Source of the DNA: Spirochaetaceae bacterium
Lineage (GTDB): Bacteria; Spirochaetota; Spirochaetia; DSM-2461
Assembly (NCBI GenBank): GCA_029210985.1
Contig: JARGFR010000015.1
Location: 1-33,460, forward strand
Length of the DNA stretch: 33,460 nucleotides
Direction of reading: 5' to 3'
The notes under the pieces are model-generated. The model saw only the letters and a list, made by a program, of their open reading frames with translations. It was not told where the DNA came from and ran no database searches. Below, one piece after another: positions 25,249 through 32,418 of this stretch (positions are counted from its first letter, which is position 1; each line of letters starts with the position of its first letter). The position numbers and the translations under genes are program-made.

Positions 25249-26475
25249 TCAGGCCACCGATATCCGGAAGTATCTTTTCTTTCCGGCCTTGAGCATCACC
25301 TCTCCGTCGACCACAGAGTCAATACCGACCACCGCATCGATATCATCAATCTTCTCGTCGTTCACTCGTGCGCCGCCCTGCTGTACCAGCCGTCGAGCTT
25401 CGCTCTTGGACGCACACAACCCGGTCCGGGAGAACAGCTCCAGGATGTTGATGCCTGCTTCAAAATCCCCGGCCGAAATATCCACCGAGGGGATACCAGA
25501 TGTATCTCCCCCACCGGCAAACGCCGCCTTGGCTGCATCCCGGGCTTTCAAGGCCTCATCTTCACCGTGGAGGAGTTTTGTCACCTCGAAGGCCAGCCGC
25601 TCTTTGGACTCATTGATAGCTCTGTCCTTGGCGGCGCCGAGCTCACGGCATTCCTCAGGCGGGAGGAAGGTAAAGGTGAGAAAGAAGCGTTCCACATCGG
25701 CATCCGGGACGTTCCTCCAATACTGGTAGAAGTCGTAAACCGATGTGAGAGCGGGGTCCAGGAACAGAGCACCTTTTTCGGTCTTACCCATCTTCTTGCC
25801 GTCGGAGCGTGCAATGAGAGGAAATGTGAGACCGTAGGTTTCACCGCCCTCCATTCGCCGAATGAGTTCCATACCGGCAACGATGTTTCCCCACTGGTCG
25901 TCTCCGCCGATCTGCAGTATGCAGTCTTCCCGGCGGTAGAGTTCAAGAAAATCATAGGATTGTAGCAGCTGATAGTTGAATTCGATGAAGGAAAGACCCT
26001 TCTCCAGGCGCTGTTTGTAGGCTTCGAAAGTGAGCATCCTGTTCACGCTGAAATGCCGGCCGATATCCCGTAGGAAATCGATGTAGTTGAGCGGGGCCAG
26101 CCAATCGGCGTTATTCAACAGGATGGCGTCGGATTTTTCGAAATCGATGAGTTTGGCGACTTGGGGTTTCAGGCCGGCGATATTGGAGTCGATCTGCTCG
26201 TAGCTGATCATTCGGCGCATTTCGGTTTTCCCGGAAGGATCGCCGATTCTCGCGGTGCCGCCGCCCATGAGGATGATGGGTTTGTGCCCCGCCTTCTGGA
26301 GGTGGGCCGATGCATAAATGGGAACCAGATGGCCGATGTGGAAAGATGGACCGGTCGGGTCGAGACCAACATAGAATTTTTGCGGACCCTCGGCCAGTTT
26401 AGCCTTCAGTCCTTCTTCATCGGTGCATTGCTTGAAGAAGCCCCGTTCCTTGAGAATTTTCAACGCGTCGCTCAT
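25249..26475 (-). CDS. tyrS: Tyrosyl-tRNA synthetase
   Basis: Charges tRNA-Tyr. The 408-residue protein is a class I synthetase: HIGH motif at 46-49 (SFHIGHLVPI), DPTGPSFHIGH entry loop, the KMSKS-equivalent as KMGKT in RSDGKKMGKTEKGA, tyrosine-binding GGDDQWGNI, and a C-terminal S4-type RNA-binding domain (about residues 345-408, with CASKSEARRLVQQGGARVND). Starts with ATG 26475, with GAGG about 10 bases upstream, 17 bases after glyQS. Probably the last gene of the gltX-glyQS-tyrS run. The variant KMGKT replaces KMSKS, as seen in one bacterial TyrRS subgroup. Confidence 0.97.
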   Translation of the reverse strand: MSDALKILKERGFFKQCTDEEGLKAKLAEGPQKFYVGLDPTGPSFHIGHLVPIYASAHLQKAGHKPIILMGGGTARIGDPSGKTEMRRMISYEQIDSNIAGLKPQVAKLIDFEKSDAILLNNADWLAPLNYIDFLRDIGRHFSVNRMLTFEAYKQRLEKGLSFIEFNYQLLQSYDFLELYRREDCILQIGGDDQWGNIVAGMELIRRMEGGETYGLTFPLIARSDGKKMGKTEKGALFLDPALTSVYDFYQYWRNVPDADVERFFLTFTFLPPEECRELGAAKDRAINESKERLAFEVTKLLHGEDEALKARDAAKAAFAGGGDTSGIPSVDISAGDFEAGINILELFSRTGLCASKSEARRLVQQGGARVNDEKIDDIDAVVGIDSVVDGEVMLKAGKKRYFRISVA

Positions 26476-26492
26476 GATTCTTTGCCTCGTGT

Positions 26493-27896
26493 TCAGCTTC
26501 TCTTGTAATCCCGGATTTCTTTGCGGATACGATCCGCCACTTCATTCATGGGAAGCCTGATCTGCTCCATCGAATCCCGGAACCTCAGAGTGACCGTCTT
26601 CTCTTCCTTGGATTCATAATCCACAGTGATGCAGAAAGGCGTACCGATCTCGTCCATCCGGCGATAGCGCCGTCCGATGGCACCGCCCTGATCGTAGAAT
26701 GTGGCAAAATCCTCTCGGAGGTCTTTTTCCAACCCCTGAGCCAGCTCAGCCAGGCCGTCTTTCTTCACCAGAGGCAGCACCGCCACTTTCACCGGTGCGA
26801 TATCGGGATGGAGGTGCAGGACGGTGCGGATATCCGGATTGCCGTTTTTGTCCTCGCCGATGGTTTCTTCATGATAGGCATCCATCAATGCCACCAGGAC
26901 GCTCCGGGTGAGTCCCGAAGAAGTCTCAATGACATAGGGGACATAACGGTTGTTGTCCTCCGGGTCGAGATAATTGATTTCCTTGCCCGCGAACTCTCCG
27001 TGACGGCTAAGATCGTAATCGGTTCGGGAGTGGATGCCCTCCAATTCCTGCCAGCCGAAGGGATATTCATACTCGATATCAAATGCCACTTTGGCATAAT
27101 GTGCCAATTCCTGAGGACCATGCTCGGCGAACCGCAGCCGCTCGCTCTTGATGCCCAGACGCTCCTGATACCAGGTCATACGCTTGGCTTTCCATTCTTC
27201 GAACGATACGTCCTCGGTGCCGGGCTTCACGAAGTACTGCATTTCCATCTGTTCGAATTCACATGTTCGGAAGATGAAATTCTTTGTGGTGATTTCATTC
27301 CGGAAGGCCTTGCCCACCTGGGCAATACCGAAGGGAATCTGCACCCGGGAGGTGTCCACCACGTTCTTGAAATTGACGAAGATGCCCTGGGCGGTTTCGG
27401 GACGCAGATAGATCACCGAACCCGAATCGGCCACAGGCCCCATATGGGTGGTAAACATGAGATTGAACTGCCTGGGTTCGGTGAGTTCGCCTCCGCATTC
27501 CGGGCAAACACCTTTTTCCGTCCCTTTTTCCGCCTGGATTTCTTCCAGATGGTCGGCGCGAAACCGAGTCTTGCACTTCTTGCAGTCCACCAGGGGGTCG
27601 GAGAAATTCTCCACATGGCCGGAGGCCTCCCAGGTGCGTGGATGCATCATGATGGCCGCGTCCAGGCCGACTATGTTGTCATGTCGTCGAACCATCTCTT
27701 TCCACCAGGCATCCTGGATGTTCTTCTTGAGCTCGACTCCCAGGGGACCGTAGTCCCATGTGGCCGATAGGCCGCCGTAAATCTCGCTGGAGGGATAGAC
27801 AAATCCTCTCCTCTTGCAGAGTGAGACAATCTTATCCATGGATGCACCATGCTCGTTGGAAATGGTGTTAGCTTTGGCTTTTTTCACTTTGGCCAT
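26493..27896 (-). CDS. glyQS: Glycyl-tRNA synthetase, single-chain alpha2 type
   Basis: Charges tRNA-Gly. At 467 residues and one chain this is the homodimeric class II form, also named glyS, not the alpha2-beta2 GlyQ/GlyS form of E. coli. Supporting blocks: FVYPSSEIYGGLSATWDYGP (32-51), a Zn-ribbon formed by Cys105, Cys108, Cys131 and Cys134, LRPETAQGIFVNFKNV, and class II motif-2 RNEITTKNFIFRTCEFEQME. The ATG at 27896 has AAGGAAG about 9 bases upstream. A 111-base gap separates it from gltX, so it could have its own promoter; none is convincing. A short basic N-terminal extension (MAKVKKAKAN) precedes the core. Confidence 0.97.
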   Translation of the reverse strand: MAKVKKAKANTISNEHGASMDKIVSLCKRRGFVYPSSEIYGGLSATWDYGPLGVELKKNIQDAWWKEMVRRHDNIVGLDAAIMMHPRTWEASGHVENFSDPLVDCKKCKTRFRADHLEEIQAEKGTEKGVCPECGGELTEPRQFNLMFTTHMGPVADSGSVIYLRPETAQGIFVNFKNVVDTSRVQIPFGIAQVGKAFRNEITTKNFIFRTCEFEQMEMQYFVKPGTEDVSFEEWKAKRMTWYQERLGIKSERLRFAEHGPQELAHYAKVAFDIEYEYPFGWQELEGIHSRTDYDLSRHGEFAGKEINYLDPEDNNRYVPYVIETSSGLTRSVLVALMDAYHEETIGEDKNGNPDIRTVLHLHPDIAPVKVAVLPLVKKDGLAELAQGLEKDLREDFATFYDQGGAIGRRYRRMDEIGTPFCITVDYESKEEKTVTLRFRDSMEQIRLPMNEVADRIRKEIRDYKRS

Positions 27897-28007
27897 GATA
27901 GAGACTTCCTTGAAGTAGCATTCAATATCCGGAGGACATAAATTAGCATCTTCCCTGCCGTGTCGGCAAGACAGCTGAAAATGACGGGAATCGTATAAAC
28001 CGGGAGC

Positions 28008-29513
28008 CTAACCCTGACTCTCCAATGCTTCAATTAGCCGTTCGGTCCGCTTGATGGATTCGGGTATGCCCAGAAGCCGAATAGCCGGGAAGAGCGGGGG
28101 GCTCACCTTGCTGGCCGTTACGGCGAGTCGCAGAGGCTGGAGCATTGCTCCGATTTTCCATTCCTCCGCTTCGGCTCTGGCCCGAAAAACTCCGTCACGT
28201 TCTTCATCCCAGACCGCACATGCCGCCTCATCATGGACATCCGGAACATCGGGTGCGTTTTGGAGCAGTTCCAGACCGGCTCTGAGTGCCTCGGCGGCCT
28301 GGGCGGGAGTGGATTTTTTTGGCACGGCATCTTCCAATTCGCCGGTACCCGGATCAACGAAAAGAAATCGCAGCATGGGGGATACGTCGTTCAAGAGCTT
28401 CAGCCTCTCCCGAATGATGGGAAAGGCACCGTCGAATATGGGTTTCTCTTCATCCGTCGGCGGATCGGCGATAATTCCGTCGGCAATCAAGATGGGAAGT
28501 AGGAGGGCCTTGAGTTCCACCGGGTCCTTCATTCGAATATATTGACCGTTGAACCAATCGAGCTTCCTGTAGTCGAAGACCGCCGGGGACTTATTGATTT
28601 TGTCCAGACTGAACAATTCGCAGAGATCGTCCTTGCTGAAGAACTCCCTGGAATCATCATATCCCCAGCCCAAAAGTGAAACGAAATTCATCAGAGCTTC
28701 AGGCAGATATCCCGCTTTGCGGAAATCCGATACAGCCGTCGATCCATGCCTCTTGGACAGTTTCTGACCATCCTTTCCCATCACCATAGGCAGATGGCAG
28801 TACGCCGGAGGTTTCCAGTCGAAAGCCTCGTAGAGAAGAACATGGAGGGGTCCGGAAGGAATCCATTCCTGGGCCCTCATGATATGGGTAATCCCCATCA
28901 TATGGTCGTCCACGACGTTGGCCAGATGGTAGGTGGGAAAACCATCGGTTTTCAAAATCACCGGATCCGGATTGATATCCTTGTTCTTCCGACCGGTCTG
29001 ACCGAGAAGAATGTCGTCGAATACGGTTTTGCCTTCCAATGGAACTTTCAATCTGATGACATGGGCTTCCCCGGCGGCGATTCTGGCTTCCGCATCAGCG
29101 GCCGGTATGTCCCGGCAATGCCTGTCGTAGCCGATGTTTTTCTTCGCGGCTTTCTGCTCAGCCCTCACGTGTTCCAATCTCTCGGCACTGCAGAAGCAGG
29201 GATACGCCCTGCCGGCCGACACCAGTTCGGACGCCTTCTCTTTGTAGAGAGCCTCCCTCTCGGATTGGACGTAAGGACCATATCCGCCGTCCTTTTCGGG
29301 CCCCTCGTCATAATCGATGCCCAGCCATTCCAGTGTGGCGTACAAATCGTCCAGAGCCTCGGGAGTGGACCGCTCACGGTCGGTGTCCTCGATTCTCAGG
29401 ATGAAGGTTCCTTTGCTGGCCCGGGCGAAAAAATAGTTGAAAAGTGCGGTTCGGATACCGCCGATATGCTGCAATCCCGTCGGCGACGGGGCGTAACGTA
29501 CACGAACGCTCAT
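28008..29513 (-). CDS. gltX: Glutamyl-tRNA synthetase
   Basis: Charges tRNA-Glu, and possibly tRNA-Gln if the organism uses the amidotransferase route (not decidable here). A class I synthetase of 501 residues: HIGG at 16-19 in YAPSPTGLQHIGGIRTALF, RIEDTDRERS, the CxC pair in YPCFCSAERL, and KLSKRHGS as KMSKS motif. I chose ATG 29513 because GGAG stands 9 bases upstream; an in-frame TTG 15 bases earlier lacks that support. It lies 89 bases after the coiled-coil protein and heads the synthetase run. Confidence 0.97.
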   Translation of the reverse strand: MSVRVRYAPSPTGLQHIGGIRTALFNYFFARASKGTFILRIEDTDRERSTPEALDDLYATLEWLGIDYDEGPEKDGGYGPYVQSEREALYKEKASELVSAGRAYPCFCSAERLEHVRAEQKAAKKNIGYDRHCRDIPAADAEARIAAGEAHVIRLKVPLEGKTVFDDILLGQTGRKNKDINPDPVILKTDGFPTYHLANVVDDHMMGITHIMRAQEWIPSGPLHVLLYEAFDWKPPAYCHLPMVMGKDGQKLSKRHGSTAVSDFRKAGYLPEALMNFVSLLGWGYDDSREFFSKDDLCELFSLDKINKSPAVFDYRKLDWFNGQYIRMKDPVELKALLLPILIADGIIADPPTDEEKPIFDGAFPIIRERLKLLNDVSPMLRFLFVDPGTGELEDAVPKKSTPAQAAEALRAGLELLQNAPDVPDVHDEAACAVWDEERDGVFRARAEAEEWKIGAMLQPLRLAVTASKVSPPLFPAIRLLGIPESIKRTERLIEALESQG

Positions 29514-29602
29514 GGTCTGTATCTCCAATAATTGATTGATGGGAAATCAAGAGAAGTATACCCCGGTGTATTTTGGGGGACTAGGGGGTCGATACGTTGT
29601 TA

Positions 29603-30193
29603 TTATTGACCGAGAAGACGTTCGACTTCCTGGCGTACTCTGTCCGCGTTGTCCAGGACGCTGCCGACATCACGGTTTTCAGCGACAGACAAGTCGATGC
29701 AGGCCTGGAGATACTCTATTCTCTGATCGTTGGCCTTGGTTCGGACGCGGTTGATCGCCACCATTCTGCGATTATTTTCGATTCGTTCCTGTGCCCTGGC
29801 GACGGATTCATTCTCCCGTCGCTTACGGTTCTCCAGGTCATAGCGCGACCGGCGATTTTCTTCCATTCTATTTTGCAGCTCCCGCCGCGTCTCCGGATCG
29901 ACGAGACTCTGCATCAGCGTATATATTTCCCCTGCCGATGCACTAAGACGATCGATCATATCGTCGGCTTGGAGGTTGAATCCTTCACTCAAAGAGATCT
30001 GCTCCTCCAGACTGCGGTTATCCTCTTCCAGTTTGACACTGGCCGCCGCCATCTCTGCATTTCGATTCTCCAGTTCGGCAATCTCCTCCTGAGCCTCGTC
30101 AATAACAACAAATCGTGGCGTGGGCGTCATTTGAGCAGCTGCCGGAAAGATGGCGGCGTAAAACAGGGCTATGGGTATGAGGCATCGTTTCAT
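29603..30193 (-). CDS. Exported coiled-coil protein of unknown function
   Basis: A 196-residue protein with a signal peptide (MKRCLIPIALFYAAIFPAAA, residues 1-20). The rest is charged and almost entirely helical with heptad-like spacing (AQEEIAELENRNAEMAAASV, RSRYDLENRKRRENESVARA), so an elongated periplasmic coiled coil is likely. No OmpH/Skp or other family signature is clear. ATG 30193 follows GGAG by 6 bases; an in-frame TTG 12 bases earlier is less likely. It has its own sigma-70 promoter (30264-30236), although it lies about 100 bases downstream of alaA. Possible roles such as periplasmic tether or chaperone are speculation. Confidence 0.72.
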   Translation of the reverse strand: MKRCLIPIALFYAAIFPAAAQMTPTPRFVVIDEAQEEIAELENRNAEMAAASVKLEEDNRSLEEQISLSEGFNLQADDMIDRLSASAGEIYTLMQSLVDPETRRELQNRMEENRRSRYDLENRKRRENESVARAQERIENNRRMVAINRVRTKANDQRIEYLQACIDLSVAENRDVGSVLDNADRVRQEVERLLGQ

Positions 30194-30235
30194 GGCCTTC
30201 TCCAAGTCGATTTTAATCAGATATTGATAGATAAA

Positions 30236-30264
30236 TATATATTCGCCCCACCGACCGGAATCAA
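30236..30264 (-). promoter_or_regulatory. Promoter of the coiled-coil protein gene
   Basis: TTGATT (30264-30259), 17-base spacer, TATATA (30241-30236) on the minus strand, preceded by an A-run (ATAAAAAAC) that could act as an UP-like element. Transcription would start near 30229, giving a ~36-base leader with GGAG before ATG 30193. Confidence 0.7.
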
Positions 30265-30296
30265 TCGTTTTTTATCCCGGCAGCACCGGGCCGAAT

Positions 30297-31517
30297 TCAA
30301 CGGTTTCGATATCTGCTGAGAAACGATCCGATGCGCTCCACCGCTATCTGGAGAGTGTCCGAATCAGGGAGAAACACCAATCTGATGTGATCCGGCTTCA
30401 TCCAATTAAAGCCCGTGCCCTGGACGGCCAGAACATGCGTTTCCCGGAGCATTTCCAGAATGAAAGACTGATCGTCGGTGATGGGATAGACTTCGGGATC
30501 CAGTCTAGGGAAGAGATACAGCGCACCTTTTGGCATCACACAGCTGATGCCTTCTATTGCGGTGAGTTCTTCATGAAGGAACTCTCTCTGTCGGGTGAGC
30601 CGCCCATCAGGAGCGGTGAGTTCAGAGATGCTCTGATACCCACCGAGGGCCGTCTGAACCGCCAATTGAGCGGGAACATTGCTGCAGAGGCGCATGTTGG
30701 CCAGAATACTCAAACCTTCAAGGTAGTCTCGGGCACGGCTCTTGTCACCACTGACGATCAGCCATCCGCCACGAAGACCGGCTGCACGGTAGGCTTTGGA
30801 CAGACCGTTGAAAGTCAGTGTCAGCACATCTTCGGACAGTGAAGCCAGGGGTATATGCTTCGCACCGTCATAGATGACCTTTTCGTAAATCTCATCCGAA
30901 AAAAGGATAAGTCCGTGAGTTCTCGCCACCTCAACAATGGATTCCAGAACGTCTTTGCCGTACACAGCTCCGGTCGGATTGTTGGGATTTATGACGACAA
31001 TACCCCGGGTTCTGGGCGTGATTTTACCGGCGATGTCATCCAAGTCGGGAATCCAGCCCTCCTCTTCCAGGCATCGATAGTGAACGGGCCGTCCGCCGGA
31101 AAGGGAACAGGAAGCCGTCCACAGAGGATAATCCGGGGCGGGAATGAGCAGTTCGTCTCCGTCGTCCATCAGACCCTGCAGCGACATGGCAATCAATTCG
31201 CTGACGCCGTTTCCGATCCAGATATCCTGCGTGTCGACCCCGGTAATGCCTAAACGCTGGGTATCCTGCATCACCGCTTTCCGGGCGGTGAACAACCCTT
31301 GCGAATCCGAATAGCCTTGAGCGCGATGAAGATTCAGGATGATGTCGTGGAGGATTTCATCGGGAGTATCAAATCCGAAGGGAGCGGGATTGCCGATATT
31401 CATTTTGATGATTCGGCAGCCTTCTTCCTCCAGGCGAGCCGCTTCGACCATGACAGGACCACGGATGTCGTAGCAGACATTCTCGAGTTTAGTCGATTTC
31501 CGGATGTAATCTCTCAA
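30297..31517 (-). CDS. alaA: Alanine-type PLP aminotransferase (AlaA family)
   Basis: A 406-residue fold-type I aminotransferase close to E. coli AlaA, the main pyruvate/glutamate to alanine transaminase. Shared blocks recognised from memory include STKLENVCYDIRGPV near the N-terminus, MNIGNPAPFGFDTPDEIL, IGNGVSELI, PAPDYPLWTA, ITPRTRGIVVINPNNPTGAV, and the PLP-Lys segment TFNGLSKAYR with Lys241. The identity looks much higher than the general aspartate/alanine aminotransferase family. It overlaps the stop of the upstream membrane gene by 4 bases (ATGA), so translation is coupled. A small hairpin follows its stop, but without a T-run in its direction. It may supply L-alanine for protein and peptidoglycan. 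Confidence 0.92.
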   Translation of the reverse strand: MRDYIRKSTKLENVCYDIRGPVMVEAARLEEEGCRIIKMNIGNPAPFGFDTPDEILHDIILNLHRAQGYSDSQGLFTARKAVMQDTQRLGITGVDTQDIWIGNGVSELIAMSLQGLMDDGDELLIPAPDYPLWTASCSLSGGRPVHYRCLEEEGWIPDLDDIAGKITPRTRGIVVINPNNPTGAVYGKDVLESIVEVARTHGLILFSDEIYEKVIYDGAKHIPLASLSEDVLTLTFNGLSKAYRAAGLRGGWLIVSGDKSRARDYLEGLSILANMRLCSNVPAQLAVQTALGGYQSISELTAPDGRLTRQREFLHEELTAIEGISCVMPKGALYLFPRLDPEVYPITDDQSFILEMLRETHVLAVQGTGFNWMKPDHIRLVFLPDSDTLQIAVERIGSFLSRYRNR

Positions 31518-32311
31518 GGGCTCACCGCCAGAATCTCGCTGCGGATTTCATTGACCTTGGACGAGAGGACAACAGCCATCAGATGATCTTCCCTGGAACG
31601 CTGCAGTACCCGGTCTCCTGATGAGCCGGCCATTGTCTGCCGCAGAGCCGATCTTGCCGCCTGTAGAATCTCCGTCTGATCGGAATTCAGCAATTCGGAG
31701 TGCTGTTCGAGTATCTGCAGCGATAAGAGCCGAATAGACGGATCTTTCGCATCCAGCAGTTCAATAAGTTCGGAAACGCCGTCGCCGCCTGCGGCCAATG
31801 CCCGGCACCATCGAGCCCAATTCCGTTTGTGGGTTTTCGGATCGTCGGCCAGAGGACCGAAGTACGCATCCACCGCCGACCAGTCCTGTTCAAGGAGTAT
31901 CGGGATGCCCAGGGCAACCCCCAGGGACTGAAGCAGCTCGGGTTTCCGCTGCCGAACCTCCGTCTCGAGTTTTTTCACCGCGTCGAGATTGGATACCGAA
32001 AGTGCCGTGTTGATCAGGAGATTCGCATAGTGTTTACGCAGCTGCCCTTTGCCGTAGAGTCGACTTTCAAGCCATGCCAGGAGCTCCGGCCAGTCTTCCT
32101 TCTCAAGTAGATCGAACAAAGCCCAGTTACGGATGAAATAGAAATCCAAGACGCCGATCAGAACGACAAACAGGACTGCAACAATCCACATATTTCCCCA
32201 ATAAACGGCGGCATAATCTTTACCGAAAAGGAAAAACGACGCCACGGCAAAGACAATGAGTGCAAAGATGACAACGATGTTGAACAGCCAGAATATGGAT
32301 TTAAATCTCAT
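31514..32311 (-). CDS. Two-helix membrane protein with helical cytoplasmic domain, unknown function
   Basis: A 265-residue protein with two transmembrane helices (about 6-28 and 42-61), then about 200 mostly helical residues with repeat-like, HEAT/TPR-type leucine spacing (LIELLDAKDPSIRLLSLQIL). No enzyme motif is seen and I do not recognise the family. ATG 32311 has GGGGGAG about 7 bases upstream; a longer in-frame ORF reaching 32410 would cover the predicted HD-GYP promoter and has a less likely start. It overlaps alaA by 4 bases. The domain after the second helix would be cytoplasmic if the N-terminus is inside. Confidence 0.7.
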   Translation of the reverse strand: MRFKSIFWLFNIVVIFALIVFAVASFFLFGKDYAAVYWGNMWIVAVLFVVLIGVLDFYFIRNWALFDLLEKEDWPELLAWLESRLYGKGQLRKHYANLLINTALSVSNLDAVKKLETEVRQRKPELLQSLGVALGIPILLEQDWSAVDAYFGPLADDPKTHKRNWARWCRALAAGGDGVSELIELLDAKDPSIRLLSLQILEQHSELLNSDQTEILQAARSALRQTMAGSSGDRVLQRSREDHLMAVVLSSKVNEIRSEILAVSP

Positions 32312-32344
32312 GGAGCGTCTCCCCCGGACCTTGGAACAGTTGTT

Positions 32345-32374
32345 TTGAACCTTAGGACAAATCCGTTCTATAAT
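32345..32374 (+). promoter_or_regulatory. Sigma-70-type promoter of the HD-GYP gene
   Basis: TTGAAC (32345-32350, 4 of 6), 18-base spacer, perfect TATAAT (32369-32374). The start of transcription would be near 32381, giving a ~38-base leader containing GGGAG upstream of ATG 32419. This is the best -10 match in the window. It lies in the 107-base gap between divergent genes. Confidence 0.78.
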
Positions 32375-32418
32375 GTGATTGAGTCTAGACGAGCGGGAGA
32401 TGGGGGTCAATAAAAGTG

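Noticed and set aside
26808-27770. 320-codon plus-strand open frame across glyQS
   Set aside because: It is antisense to an unambiguous synthetase gene and its translation shows no known motifs.
27940-28005. Hairpin TGCCG/CGGCA and possible T-box or promoter before glyQS
   Set aside because: No T-box sequence, specifier-loop layout or antiterminator is visible, and the -10 matches are poor.
29532-29550. TTGATT/AATCAA inverted repeat upstream of gltX as an operator
   Set aside because: A 6-base AT-rich stem is expected by chance in intergenic DNA and has no supporting promoter geometry.
30268-30290. Hairpin CCCGG/CCGGG next to a T-run as alaA terminator
   Set aside because: The T-run lies on the plus strand before the hairpin. 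In the alaA direction the hairpin is followed by an A-run, so it cannot be an intrinsic terminator for alaA.
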